Position numbers and translations under genes: made by a program. Positions 28,902 through 37,768 of a stretch of 64,000 nucleotides of DNA are shown in pieces; position 1 is the stretch's first letter, and each line of letters starts with the position of its first letter. Under the pieces are notes generated by a model, which made no database searches, had not been told where the DNA came from, and was given only the letters and a program-made list of their open reading frames with translations. The stretch is from Actinomyces gerencseriae DSM 6844 (GTDB taxonomy: Bacteria; Actinomycetota; Actinomycetes; Actinomycetales; Actinomycetaceae). Location: assembly GCF_000429265.1 (NCBI RefSeq), contig NZ_KE386871.1:301977-365976 (forward strand), read 5' to 3'.

Positions 28902-29995
28902 CGATCAGCTTACGACGATCCAGGGTGCTCCCGCCGCCACAGGCCGACAGAATGCGCAAGCATAATACTTCGATATTCGCATTCTCCGCCTTCGGATTGT
29001 CCCTCATCTCCCACTTCGCTTATACGGCCGGGGATCGCAGTACCGCCTCAGGATTCTTCTACATCGACACGGTTCTGCTGTCGCTCTTCGTCTCTCAGGT
29101 CCACCCGAAGACAGCCATATCCGGGGGACGTCGGTGGTGGAGTCACAAAGGTGCACGAATCATCATGAATACTCCCGAATCGCTGATCCGATGGGAGCTC
29201 GGCACTCTCTTTCTCGCAGCGTGCTCCTGCGTCGTAGGTGTGCTCGTGTGGCTGGTGAGATCACGCGGCGAGTGGATAGCACCCGCCGGGCCGGCCACCA
29301 TTGGGACAGCCGCGCTCTCCTATGCGACGCCCATCATCCGTGCGGGCGGCCCGAACCGCAGAAGGATCGCCCTCAGCGAGCACGGTGTGGAGTTCACCTG
29401 GATCGATGGGCGCACCGACACCATCCCGTGGAGCGCCCGGCCTCACCTGGTGGGCGTGTCCCAGGGCAAGGCCGTCATCGCCTCCAAGAAGAACCAGACC
29501 CTTTCCTACTCCATAGGCTACCTCCCGTTAAGCCTTCGCCAGCTCGACCGCCTCCTGCGCACCCTCTCCACCAACGCACGACTGCGCGCCGACCTCGCCA
29601 AAACCAAGGCCCTGAGCACCGTCCTGACCATCCTGGAACCCACCCCCGACGAACTCACCGACGGCTCCTGGACCTGGAGGCGGCGCGAGCCCCGGCGGCG
29701 CGAGCCCCGGGAATCCCACCACGAGCCCCGGGGGTGGAGCCTGACGCAGCGGCCCCCGATACACCGCCGGCGCCCGCGGTCATCGGACGGCGGGCGCCGG
29801 CGAGGCCAGCATGCGCAGGAGGCCGACGGCATGCGCCGGCGGGACCGACATGCAGAGCGCGAACGCGCGGGAGAACGGCCCCTCAGGAGTCCTTGCGCTC
29901 GGCGAGCGTCACCGGCACCTGGATCTCCTTGCCGTCGCGGATCAGCGTCAGAGTCACCTGGTCTCCGGCGGAGTACTGCCGCACGAAGCCCGTGA
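28898..29995 (+). CDS. Membrane protein with PH-like domain, possible immunity protein
   Basis: The start is a GTG overlapping the stop of the putative effector (GTGA); an ATG at 28952 (MRKHNTSIF) is an alternative. The frame gives 365 residues. About four hydrophobic segments occupy residues 20-155 (TSIFAFSAFGLSLISHFAYT, LGTLFLAACSCVVGVLVWLV and others). Residues about 165-250 (RRIALSEHGVEFTWIDGRTD, then TIPWSA) look like a bacterial PH-type domain. From about residue 265 the sequence turns into Arg-rich low complexity (RREPRRREPRE), and the last 113 bases lie inside htrA on the other strand, so the natural C-terminus was probably shorter and a stop has been lost. Coupling to the effector suggests immunity, unproven. 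Confidence 0.5.
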   Translation: MTISLRRSRVLPPPQADRMRKHNTSIFAFSAFGLSLISHFAYTAGDRSTASGFFYIDTVLLSLFVSQVHPKTAISGGRRWWSHKGARIIMNTPESLIRWELGTLFLAACSCVVGVLVWLVRSRGEWIAPAGPATIGTAALSYATPIIRAGGPNRRRIALSEHGVEFTWIDGRTDTIPWSARPHLVGVSQGKAVIASKKNQTLSYSIGYLPLSLRQLDRLLRTLSTNARLRADLAKTKALSTVLTILEPTPDELTDGSWTWRRREPRRREPRESHHEPRGWSLTQRPPIHRRRPRSSDGGRRRGQHAQEADGMRRRDRHAERERAGERPLRSPCARRASPAPGSPCRRGSASESPGLRRSTAARSP

Positions 29996-31340
29996 GAGCG
30001 GAGCCCTCGCGGGTCGGCTTGCCGTCGATGGCGGTGATGACGTCGCCCTCCCTCAGGCCCGCCGTCTCCGCGGGCGACCCGGACTCGACCGAGCCCACCT
30101 CGGCGCCGGCACGGGTCACGCCGTCGGCGGTGCCACCGCCGTTGCCGATGCTCACGCCCAGGTAGGCGTGGGTCGCCGTCCCCGTTGCGATGAGCTGGTC
30201 GGCCACCTTCTTGGCCAGGTTCGACGGGATGGCGAAACCGATGCCGATCGAGCCGGAGGGCTCCGAGGAGGAGGACGAGGACGACCCGGTCGAGGCGATC
30301 GAGCTCGTGATGCCGATGACCGTGCCCGTCTCGTCGAAGAGCGGACCGCCGGAGTTCCCGGGGTTGATCGCGGCGTCGATCTGAATGGCGCTGGTGAACA
30401 CCTGGGAGGACTTCTTGTCGTTCTGGGTCAGCCGATTGCCCAGGTCGCGGAGCTTGCTGCCGGAGGGGTCGTCCGCCGAGTCGCTCTTCTCCTCCTGAGT
30501 GGTGACGACGGGCCGATCGAGGGCCGAGATGATACCGGTGGTGGCGGTGGAGGACAGGCCCAGCGGGTTTCCGATGGCCATGACGTCCTGGCCCGTGACG
30601 AGTCCGCTGGAATCCCCGATCTGAGCCACCGTCAGATCCGAGGGCGGGTTCTCCAGCGCGATGACGGCCAGGTCCGTGGCCTGATCGGTGCCGGTCAGCT
30701 TCGCGTCGTAGATGCGTCCGTCGGCCAGGGTGACCTGGATCCGGCTGGCCCCGCCGACGACGTGGTTGTTGGTCACGATGTGCCCGGAGGAGTCGTAGAC
30801 GACCCCCGAGCCGACCGACGTCGACTGCCCCTGCTCCACGGTGATGGACACGACGGCGTTGGAGACGGCCGCCGTGACCGCCTCCCAGTCGGGTGCGGTG
30901 CCGGTCGAGGAGACGGTCTGGGTGGTGGCGCCGGTGGCGACGGATGTCGGCGCGGAGGCGGGCGAGGCCGTGGGAAGGCCCCGGCCGAAGTACTGAAGAC
31001 CCGCGGCCGTGCCGCCGCAGGCGAGCAGGGCCACGACGAGGGAGGTCCCGATGACCCCGCCCCACCCCGGACCGCGGCGCCCGCCGCCATCGCCGGCGGA
31101 GGCCGACGGCGGGAGCGGCCCAGTGGCGTACGGCGACCGGCCGTCGGCGCCGAGCCCGCCCGAGGCGCCGTCGGGCATCGTGGAGTCGACGGCCGGGGCG
31201 GAGGCGGTCCGAGTGAAGTCGTAGCCCGCCGGGGCCTGAGGCGCCGAGGTGTAGGAGGCGTAGGGCGAATCGGACGCGCCCCCACGGTAGGGCGGGGTGC
31301 CGGACTGGGCGCCGGACTGCTGCTCATCGTAGGTGCTCAT
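29883..31340 (-). CDS. HtrA-family serine protease with PDZ domain
   Basis: 485 residues of the DegP/HtrA (S1C) family, an extracytoplasmic quality-control protease. An unstructured cytoplasmic stretch (residues 1-92, rich in Pro/Ser/Gly/Tyr) precedes one membrane helix (about 93-115). The trypsin-like domain has all three catalytic residues: His193 (TNNHVVGG), Asp223 (ATDLAVIAL) and Ser330 (INPGNSGGPLF). A Ser/acid-rich loop (SSSSSSEPSG) lies after the Ser. The PDZ domain covers about 385-475 (VGSVESGSPAETAGLREGD). The ATG follows GAGGAGGAACCC. It stands alone, with 245 bases between it and menD. Confidence 0.92.
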   Translation of the reverse strand: MSTYDEQQSGAQSGTPPYRGGASDSPYASYTSAPQAPAGYDFTRTASAPAVDSTMPDGASGGLGADGRSPYATGPLPPSASAGDGGGRRGPGWGGVIGTSLVVALLACGGTAAGLQYFGRGLPTASPASAPTSVATGATTQTVSSTGTAPDWEAVTAAVSNAVVSITVEQGQSTSVGSGVVYDSSGHIVTNNHVVGGASRIQVTLADGRIYDAKLTGTDQATDLAVIALENPPSDLTVAQIGDSSGLVTGQDVMAIGNPLGLSSTATTGIISALDRPVVTTQEEKSDSADDPSGSKLRDLGNRLTQNDKKSSQVFTSAIQIDAAINPGNSGGPLFDETGTVIGITSSIASTGSSSSSSSEPSGSIGIGFAIPSNLAKKVADQLIATGTATHAYLGVSIGNGGGTADGVTRAGAEVGSVESGSPAETAGLREGDVITAIDGKPTREGSALTGFVRQYSAGDQVTLTLIRDGKEIQVPVTLAERKDS

Positions 31341-31585
31341 TGGGTTCCTCCTCGGACCGTAGCCCTTTCATCAATCGACTCCAACCCAACACGGCCGGTC
31401 TGGACCACTGCCGACTCTCGTCTGGGACTTTCCTGTGTCGGCTGCGAGTCTATAGTGCGTGAGGCCCGACGCCGACACCATCGGTCATCATCCCCATCCG
31501 TTCCGCCCGCCCGACGCCGCCCCAACCCCGGCTGGCAGGTTTCGGCCATCATCTCAACGATCTGCATCCCGGTCCTGGCGCCGGA

Positions 31586-33463
31586 TCACGCCGGTCGCGC
31601 CTGTCGGGAGCGATCGTCCGCCCGCACGTGCACGACGCTGAGCCCCCGCACCGGCCCGGCCAGCACATGGCGCAATTCACTCGCGGTGCGCGGCCCGTGG
31701 ACCCGCGCCCCCAGGGCGCGGGCGAGAGCCGCGACATCGGCACCCTGGGGAGTGGTGAAGTACCTGTCGAGCACCTCCGGCGCGGTCACGGCGGGGTACT
31801 CCAGTGTCGAGAAGATCGCCCCGCCGGCGTCATCGACGACCACGACCTGCAGATCGGGCTCCGCCTCGCACCGCCCTCGCCCCAGGCTCATGGCGTCGTG
31901 GAGGAAGGTGAGGTCCCCGACGACGGCCCGCACACCGGCTCCGCCCCGTTCCTGCGCCAGCGCCACTCCGAGGGCCGTCGCCAGGGTCCCGTCGATGCCA
32001 GCCAGCCCCCGGTTGGCGATCGGCGCGGGGGCGGGGCCCGCGGTCGGCGGGGCGAGCCGGTCGAGGCGGCGGATCGTCATGGACGAGCCGAGCACCAGGT
32101 CCGGGACCGCCTCCGCCGGAGCCGCTCCCGCCGGCGGCGCGGAGCACGCGGCGTAGACGGCCAGGGCGGCGCTGTCCGGGGTCAGGGCCTCGCCGTCCTC
32201 GGGCAGCGCCGGAAGCCGGTCGACGGCCTCGCGCCAGGCGGCCATCCACGACGGCGGCGCCGACTCCAGCCCGAGGGCCGCCGCGAGCCCGGCGACGTCC
32301 TGCTCCCGGGGGTCGACGGGGTGGACGGCCGCGGCCGTGCCGGCGACATCGGTCCACCGCGCCGTGCTGGTCAGGACGTCGATGGACAGGTCGCGGCGGG
32401 ACAGCAGCGCCGTCACGGCCCGGGTGAGGCCGGGGCGTCCGAGGACGAGGACGCGCTGCGCGCGGGCGCTCAGCTCCGCGCCGGCCGGGGCGGCCAGGAG
32501 CTCCGCGTAGCGGACGAGTGCCTGAGGACCGCCGCGCGCACCGGATGTGGGCTCGGCCAGGAGCGGCCAGTCCAGGTGCTCGGCGAGCGCGCGTCCCAGG
32601 TCGCCGAGACGGTCCGCGGTGTCGCCGACGACGACCAGCCCGCGCGCGCCGCCCCGGGGTTCCCGCGTCGCCGGGGGCGGGCCGGCGGCCGGGACCGCCG
32701 GTGCGACCGGCCTCGCGGACCCGGGCGGCGCCGCGAGGGCCGCGGGGATCGTGGAACCGGCCGGGCTCGGCGCCGCGGCCGGAGCGGGCACGGGGCGGGC
32801 GACGGCCCGCTCCACGAGCGCACCCGCCAGCGGTGGGCGGAAGCGGACGTTGATCTGAGCGGGTCCCGGGTCCCGGCTGAGCCGGCCGCGGGCGGCCTCG
32901 ACAGCGCTGCGGACCCGGCCGCCGATGGCGAGGTCCGCGGCCGCGGGGCCGAGGTCGCGGACCAGATCGGCGGGCAGGTCGACGACGGCGCGCGTGGCGC
33001 CTCCGAACAGGCGCGTCTGCTCGGTGGTCTGGCTGGCGCCGGTGCCGACGAGCTCATGGGGGCGGTCGGCGGTGACCAGGAGGAGGGGGACGCCGGCGGC
33101 ATCGGCCTCGACGACGGCGGGATGGAGGTTGGCCACGGCCGTCCCCGAGGTCGTGATGACGGCGGCCGGACGGGGGCCCCGGCGCCTCATCTCGGCGCGG
33201 GCCAGCCCCACGGCGATGAATCCGGCGCTGCGCTCGTCGAGCACGACGCGCACGCGGATGAGGCCCTCGGCCTCGGCGGCGGCCAGAACCGGGACGAAGG
33301 GGGCGCTGCGCGAGCCCGGGGCGAGGATGACGTTCCGCACGCCCATGCCGATCAGTGAGTCGAGAACCGCCCGCGCGGCCGCGAGCGCGGCGGGCTGCGG
33401 ATCGCCAGAAGGGGGCTTGGAGGCGGACGCGGAGCCCCGGGGCTCGCCGATCGCCCCGTTCAC
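31586..33463 (-). CDS. menD: SEPHCHC synthase (MenD), menaquinone biosynthesis
   Basis: 625 residues, a thiamine-diphosphate enzyme that joins isochorismate and 2-oxoglutarate. The N-terminal domain has NVILAPGSRSAPFVPVLAAAE, DERSAGFIAVGLARA, VITTSGTAVANLHPAVVEA and LLVTADRPHEL. The C-terminal domain has the cofactor motif VVGDLTFLHDAMSLGRG and DDAGGAIFSTLEYP. The centre contains a low-complexity Pro/Ala insert (about residues 215-275) that lengthens the protein beyond the usual 550-580. The start is the GTG at 33463 that overlaps the menC stop as GTGA, so menC and menD are co-translated; the long frame upstream is a shadow of menC. Confidence 0.93.
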   Translation of the reverse strand: MNGAIGEPRGSASASKPPSGDPQPAALAAARAVLDSLIGMGVRNVILAPGSRSAPFVPVLAAAEAEGLIRVRVVLDERSAGFIAVGLARAEMRRRGPRPAAVITTSGTAVANLHPAVVEADAAGVPLLLVTADRPHELVGTGASQTTEQTRLFGGATRAVVDLPADLVRDLGPAAADLAIGGRVRSAVEAARGRLSRDPGPAQINVRFRPPLAGALVERAVARPVPAPAAAPSPAGSTIPAALAAPPGSARPVAPAVPAAGPPPATREPRGGARGLVVVGDTADRLGDLGRALAEHLDWPLLAEPTSGARGGPQALVRYAELLAAPAGAELSARAQRVLVLGRPGLTRAVTALLSRRDLSIDVLTSTARWTDVAGTAAAVHPVDPREQDVAGLAAALGLESAPPSWMAAWREAVDRLPALPEDGEALTPDSAALAVYAACSAPPAGAAPAEAVPDLVLGSSMTIRRLDRLAPPTAGPAPAPIANRGLAGIDGTLATALGVALAQERGGAGVRAVVGDLTFLHDAMSLGRGRCEAEPDLQVVVVDDAGGAIFSTLEYPAVTAPEVLDRYFTTPQGADVAALARALGARVHGPRTASELRHVLAGPVRGLSVVHVRADDRSRQARPA

Positions 33464-34584
33464 AGGGGGATTCCCGCGATCGCGGAGGCCGGATCGCGCC
33501 GCTCCCGCTCGCGGCGTGTGCGCAGCGCGTTGACGATGTGGCCGAGCCGCACCTGCCAGCGAGACGTCAGGTCGTCGTCGGCGCCGACGCTCGCCAGGAG
33601 CCTGCGCGAGACGTGGACGGGTCTGACGGGCAGCCCCCCGGAGATGGGCGCGAAGGAGGGGGCGGCCACGTCGCGGTCCAGCAGGCGGACGGTGCCCAGC
33701 CCGCAGGCGCCCGCGAGCTCGGGCAGCGCGGCCGCCAGCGAGACCCCGGCGCTCAGGCCCACCGACGTGTCGAGCGCGGAGGAGACGACGGCGGGCAGGC
33801 CGAGACGCTCGGCCAGGGCGAGGGCGCGGCGCACGCCGCCGAGCGGGGCGACCTTGAGGACGGCGACATCGACGGCGCCGCTGCGGGTGACGGCCAGGGG
33901 GTCGCTCGACAGGCGGATGGACTCGTCGGCGGCGATGGGGACGTCGACGAGGCGGCGCAGGGCGGCGAGGCCGGCGACGTCGGGGCAGGGCTGCTCGACG
34001 TACTGCAGGCCCCCCGCGGCCCTGTCCAGCAGTGGCAGGACCGCGGCGGCGGTGGTCGGGTCCCAGGCCCCATTGACATCGACACGGATCCGGCCGCGGG
34101 GTCCGAGCGCGTCGCGAACGGCCTCGAGGCGCCGCAGGTCGGCCTCCAGGCCCTTGGACGCGGAGGCGTGCGAGCCCGCGACCTTCACCTTGGCGGTGTC
34201 CGCGCGGGATCGTCTCACGAGGGTGCGGGCCGCGGCCGGGGAGACCTCGGGAATCGTCACGTTGACGGGGACGCTGTATCGATTCCGGGGCAGCCCGGTC
34301 GTTCCCGCCAGGGCCCACTCGAGTCCGGAGGCGAGCCACGGGACGGAGGCGTCGAGGTCATGGTCCCAGAAGGGGGCGACCTCCCCCCATCCCGCGCCGC
34401 CGTGGAGCAGAACGCCGTCGCGGCGCGTGATGCCGCGGAAGCGGGTGGTCATCTTGATGTCCCACACGACGGCGCGATCGATGCCGTCGAGGAGCCCGGA
34501 GGAGTCCTGGGCCTTCAGGGCGTGCAGGTCGAGCTCGCCGCTCACGCGGAGCGGCGAGCCGACGACCTCGTTCCTGTCGGGCAC
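33460..34584 (-). CDS. menC: o-Succinylbenzoate synthase (MenC)
   Basis: 374 residues of the enolase superfamily; dehydrates SHCHC to o-succinylbenzoate. Seen are the catalytic Lys segment TAKVKVAG, the metal ligands in RIRVDVNGAW and YVEQPC, the third in PIAADES, and the second Lys in VAVLKVAPLGG. The start is the GTG at 34584; TATCCT lies seven bases upstream (34592-34597), so the transcript is probably leaderless and there is no ribosome site. First of a two-gene unit with menD. Confidence 0.92.
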   Translation of the reverse strand: MPDRNEVVGSPLRVSGELDLHALKAQDSSGLLDGIDRAVVWDIKMTTRFRGITRRDGVLLHGGAGWGEVAPFWDHDLDASVPWLASGLEWALAGTTGLPRNRYSVPVNVTIPEVSPAAARTLVRRSRADTAKVKVAGSHASASKGLEADLRRLEAVRDALGPRGRIRVDVNGAWDPTTAAAVLPLLDRAAGGLQYVEQPCPDVAGLAALRRLVDVPIAADESIRLSSDPLAVTRSGAVDVAVLKVAPLGGVRRALALAERLGLPAVVSSALDTSVGLSAGVSLAAALPELAGACGLGTVRLLDRDVAAPSFAPISGGLPVRPVHVSRRLLASVGADDDLTSRWQVRLGHIVNALRTRRERERRDPASAIAGIPL

Positions 34585-34591
34585 GTCGCCC

Positions 34592-34597
34592 AGGATA
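34592..34597 (-). promoter_or_regulatory. -10 element of menC (leaderless start)
   Basis: TATCCT on the minus strand is followed by seven bases and the GTG start of menC. It agrees with TANNNT. Confidence 0.4.
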
Positions 34598-34717
34598 ACC
34601 GGATGAGCGGCGGACCGTGTCCGCCGTCCGGTCGCAGGTCCTGCTCGCTCCGCGGAACGATCGTCACGACGAGGCCGGCCGGCGGAGGGGGTGCGAGCGC
34701 CCCGTGCAGCGGGCGCG

Positions 34718-35752
34718 TCAGCTCCCCAGGGTCGCGACCATGACGGCCTTGATGGTGTGCATGCGGTTCTCGGCCTGGTCGAAGACGATGGAGGCCGGCG
34801 ACTCGAAGACCTCATCGGTGACCTCCAGGCCGTCCATGCCCGTGGCCTCGTAGATCTGCTCGCCGATGACCGTGTTGCGGTCGTGGTAGGAGGGCAGGCA
34901 GTGCATGAACCTGGCCTGCGGGCCGGCGATCGCCATGAGGGAGGCATTCACCTGGTAGGGGCGCAGCAGGGCGATGCGGGAGTCCCAGACCTCCTTGGGC
35001 TCGCCCATGGACACCCAGATGTCGGTGTGGACGAAGTCCGCGCCCGCGACTCCCTCCTCGACCGACTCGGTCAGGGTGATGCGGGCGCCGGTGGACTGGG
35101 CGACCTCGCGGGCCGCCTCGACGCACGCGTCGTCGGGCCACAGCTCCTCGGGCGCCACGATGCGCGTGTCGGCGCCGAGCAGCGCGCCGTTGACGAGCAG
35201 CGAGCGCCCCATGTTGAAGCGGGCGTCGCCGACGTAGGCGTAGGAGATCTCGCCGGCGGGCCTGCCCGCGTGCTCCAGCATGGTCAGGGCGTCGCAGAGC
35301 ATCTGGGTGGGGTGCCACTCGTCGGTCAGCCCGTTCCACACCGGCACGCCGGAGAGCTCGGCCAGGGTCCCCACCTTGGCCTGGGAGTCGCCACGGTACT
35401 CGATGCCGTCGAACATGCGCCCCAGGACCCGGGCGGTGTCCGCCACGGACTCCTTGTGCCCCATCTGGGAGCCCGACGGGTCGAGGTAGGTGGTGCGGGC
35501 GCCCTGGTCCGCCGCTCCGACCTCGAAGGAGCAGCGGGTGCGCGTGGAGGTCTTCTCGAAGACGAGGGCGATGTTCCTGCCGGTCAGGCGCTGGACCTCG
35601 CGACCGGCCTTCTTGGCCGCCTTGAGCTGGGCGGCCAGCTCGATGAGGGCCATCCACTCCTCGGGGGTGAAGTCGAGCTCGCGCAGGAAGCTGCGGCCCT
35701 TGAGGCCGGCGAGGACGGCGGGATCGGGAGCGGGCAGGGCGAAGGCGGTCAT
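34718..35752 (-). CDS. argF: Ornithine carbamoyltransferase
   Basis: 344 residues. It transfers the carbamoyl group to ornithine to give citrulline. The carbamoyl phosphate site is [20 protein letters not shown] and MHCLPSYHD (the HCLP motif that binds ornithine) are intact. The ATG at 35752 is preceded by GAAAGGAT at good spacing. No other arginine gene is adjacent, so whether it serves biosynthesis (argF) or the arginine deiminase pathway (arcB) cannot be decided here. A large hairpin lies about 80 bases upstream of the start. Confidence 0.92.
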   Translation of the reverse strand: MTAFALPAPDPAVLAGLKGRSFLRELDFTPEEWMALIELAAQLKAAKKAGREVQRLTGRNIALVFEKTSTRTRCSFEVGAADQGARTTYLDPSGSQMGHKESVADTARVLGRMFDGIEYRGDSQAKVGTLAELSGVPVWNGLTDEWHPTQMLCDALTMLEHAGRPAGEISYAYVGDARFNMGRSLLVNGALLGADTRIVAPEELWPDDACVEAAREVAQSTGARITLTESVEEGVAGADFVHTDIWVSMGEPKEVWDSRIALLRPYQVNASLMAIAGPQARFMHCLPSYHDRNTVIGEQIYEATGMDGLEVTDEVFESPASIVFDQAENRMHTIKAVMVATLGS

Positions 35753-35830
35753 GCGGATCCTTTCAGCGCGGTGAATCGGAAGGGAGGGGTGGAACAGGAG
35801 GATCGTATGGCATGGAGGGCGCACCGCCAC

Positions 35831-35883
35831 GTGCTGCGGCCCCGTCGACTCGGCAACGGCTCGAGACGACGGGGCCGCAGCAC
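35831..35883 (-). terminator. Large hairpin between the betaine transporter operon and argF
   Basis: A perfect 17-bp stem (GTGCTGCGGCCCCGTCG at 35831-35847 with its complement at 35867-35883) closes a 19-base loop that itself contains CTCG/CGAG. It lies 22 bases past the stop of the substrate-binding protein gene. It most likely ends the betaine operon; there is no U-tract, as is common in high-GC actinobacteria. Because it also lies in front of argF, it might act as an attenuator. Confidence 0.7.
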
Positions 35884-35905
35884 GGCAGCACGGCGCCGGG
35901 GAGGG

Positions 35906-36790
35906 TCAGGACTTCTTGAAGTCGAACTCGGGGTGGCTGTTGGACCACTCGGTGACGGCGTCGTCCTCCTTGCCCTCGCCGTAGTTGCTGACGAGGCTCT
36001 CGAGCTCGCCGTACTGGCTCTCCTCCAGCTTGAGGGAGCCGAGCCAGTTCGCCACCTCGGGGAAGTCGTCCGTGAATCCCTTGCGTCCCAGGAAGTGGAG
36101 TCCCTCACCACTGCCGAGCGCGCCCTCCGGGTCCTCCAGGTCGCGCACGTCGTACTTGTTGTAGGCCCAGAAGGGGTGCCAGAGCGTCACGACGATCTCC
36201 TTCTGCGCATCGATCGCCTTCTCGAGCTCGGTGACCATGGCCTGGGTCGAGGAGGTCTTGACCTCCCACGTGCCATCATCGAGCCCGTAGGCGGGCTGGA
36301 CCTTCTCCTTGGAGATCTGGGTGATGCCGGCGCCGTCCTCGATCCCGATGATCTTGTGATCGAGCTCGTCGGCGTGCCCCGGGATATCGGCGATCGAGTT
36401 CATCGCGGAGTAGGAGGGAACGGCCCAGGTCAGCTTCGCCGACCCGTAGTAGGACCCCAGGTCCTCGATGGAGTCGCCGTACTGGTCCATGTACTGCTTG
36501 TGAGTGACCTCGGGCCACGCGGAGGCGTAGAGGTCGATATCGCCCTTGCTCAGGCCGGTGTAGAGGACGCTGGGCTCGCTGAGGTCCTTGAGCTCGGTCG
36601 TGTACCCGTTCTTCTCGACCTGGATCTTAGTGAGGTGAGTCATGCACACGCCGTCGGTCCAGGAGGAGATGAAGCCGAGCGTCAGCTTCTTGCTCTTGCC
36701 CTTCGAGCGCGAGCCGCCGCAAGCGGCGAGGGCGCCCCCCATCGCGAGGGAGGCGAGGGCCGCGTTGAATGTCCGTCGAGAGGTCTGCAT
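35906..36790 (-). CDS. Glycine betaine/choline-type ABC transporter substrate-binding lipoprotein
   Basis: 294 residues of the OpuAC/ProX family. The N-terminus has SRRTFNAALASLAMGGALAAC, a lipobox with Cys24 and a twin-Arg start. Aromatic-cage candidates are the Trp in ISSWTDGVC, in YASAWPEVT, and in VVTLWHPFWAYNKYDV, the usual pattern for quaternary ammonium compounds. The ATG at 36790 has AAAGGAA upstream. The gap of 87 bases to the permease gene contains no obvious hairpin, so it should be the last gene of the transporter operon. Confidence 0.88.
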   Translation of the reverse strand: MQTSRRTFNAALASLAMGGALAACGGSRSKGKSKKLTLGFISSWTDGVCMTHLTKIQVEKNGYTTELKDLSEPSVLYTGLSKGDIDLYASAWPEVTHKQYMDQYGDSIEDLGSYYGSAKLTWAVPSYSAMNSIADIPGHADELDHKIIGIEDGAGITQISKEKVQPAYGLDDGTWEVKTSSTQAMVTELEKAIDAQKEIVVTLWHPFWAYNKYDVRDLEDPEGALGSGEGLHFLGRKGFTDDFPEVANWLGSLKLEESQYGELESLVSNYGEGKEDDAVTEWSNSHPEFDFKKS

Positions 36791-36877
36791 GGTGTTCCTT
36801 TCGTGTGTACCGGTGACTAGTGCTCGCGAGTCCGCCCCGCGCCGACGACCCCGAGGGCGGCGGAGGAACGGCGGCAT

Positions 36878-37768
36878 TCAGGACCGTCGCCCGATCCCGC
36901 TCATGAGGGAGAGCAGGGACCCCTTCTCCCTCGGCGCGCCGAGCGCCGACGTGACGCGATCGAGGAAGATCGCCAGGAAGACGATCGACAGGCCGGCCTC
37001 CGTGCCCTTGGCGATATTGATCTTCGCGAGCGCCGAGACGACCTCCTGACCCAGACCGTCGGCGCCGACCATTCCCGCGATGACGGCCATGGACAGGGCG
37101 AGCATGATGACCTGGTTGACCCCGGCCATGATCGTGGGAATGGCCAGGGGGAGCTGAATGCCCGTGAGGATCTCCCAGTCGGTCGCGCCGAAGGCCCGGC
37201 CCGCCTCGACGGTCTCCTTGTCGACCTGCTTGATCCCCAGCTCGGTCATCCTCACCCCGGGGGGCATGGCGAAGATGAGCGTGGCGAACAGGCCGGGAAC
37301 GGCGCCGATCGAGAAGAACAGCACCGCCGGGATGAGGTAGACGAAGGCCGGCATGGTCTGCATGAGGTCGAGGACCGGGCGGACGACTGCGCTGACGTAT
37401 CTGTTCCGGGCCGCCCAGATCCCCAGGGGGATGGCGATGATGAGGGCGGTCGCGGTGGCCACGATGACGAGGGCCAGCGTCTCCATCGCGTTCTCCCACT
37501 GATTCATCGAGATGATGAGGAGGAAGGTGATGACGGTGCCCACGGCCAGCTTCCACGACTTCACCACCCAGGCGATGAGCGCGAAGATCACCACCATGAC
37601 CAACGGCGAGGCGATCAGGAGGACGTCCGTGAGGCTGTCGTTGATCTGGTTCCCGGCGTGGGCGACGGCGTCGAGGAATCCGTTGAGGTTGTTCTGGATC
37701 CACCTGATGATGAGCTCGGCCCACGAGCCCACGGGAATCCTGGGGATGGGGGTCTCTGCGGGGAGCAT
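36878..37768 (-). CDS. Glycine betaine ABC transporter permease
   Basis: 296 residues, ProW/OpuAB type. Six to seven helices start near residue 45. The EAA loop that docks on the ATPase is VEAGRAFGATDWEILTGIQLPLAIPTIMAG. The N-terminal amphipathic region (SWAELIIRWIQNNLNGFLDA) is typical of the family. The ATG shares one base with the stop of the ATPase gene (TGATG). Imports compatible solutes under osmotic stress with its two neighbours. Confidence 0.9.
   Translation of the reverse strand: MLPAETPIPRIPVGSWAELIIRWIQNNLNGFLDAVAHAGNQINDSLTDVLLIASPLVMVVIFALIAWVVKSWKLAVGTVITFLLIISMNQWENAMETLALVIVATATALIIAIPLGIWAARNRYVSAVVRPVLDLMQTMPAFVYLIPAVLFFSIGAVPGLFATLIFAMPPGVRMTELGIKQVDKETVEAGRAFGATDWEILTGIQLPLAIPTIMAGVNQVIMLALSMAVIAGMVGADGLGQEVVSALAKINIAKGTEAGLSIVFLAIFLDRVTSALGAPREKGSLLSLMSGIGRRS

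Noticed and set aside
29518..31065. Minus-strand alternative frame across htrA
   Set aside because: Arg/Gly-rich shadow of htrA without motifs.
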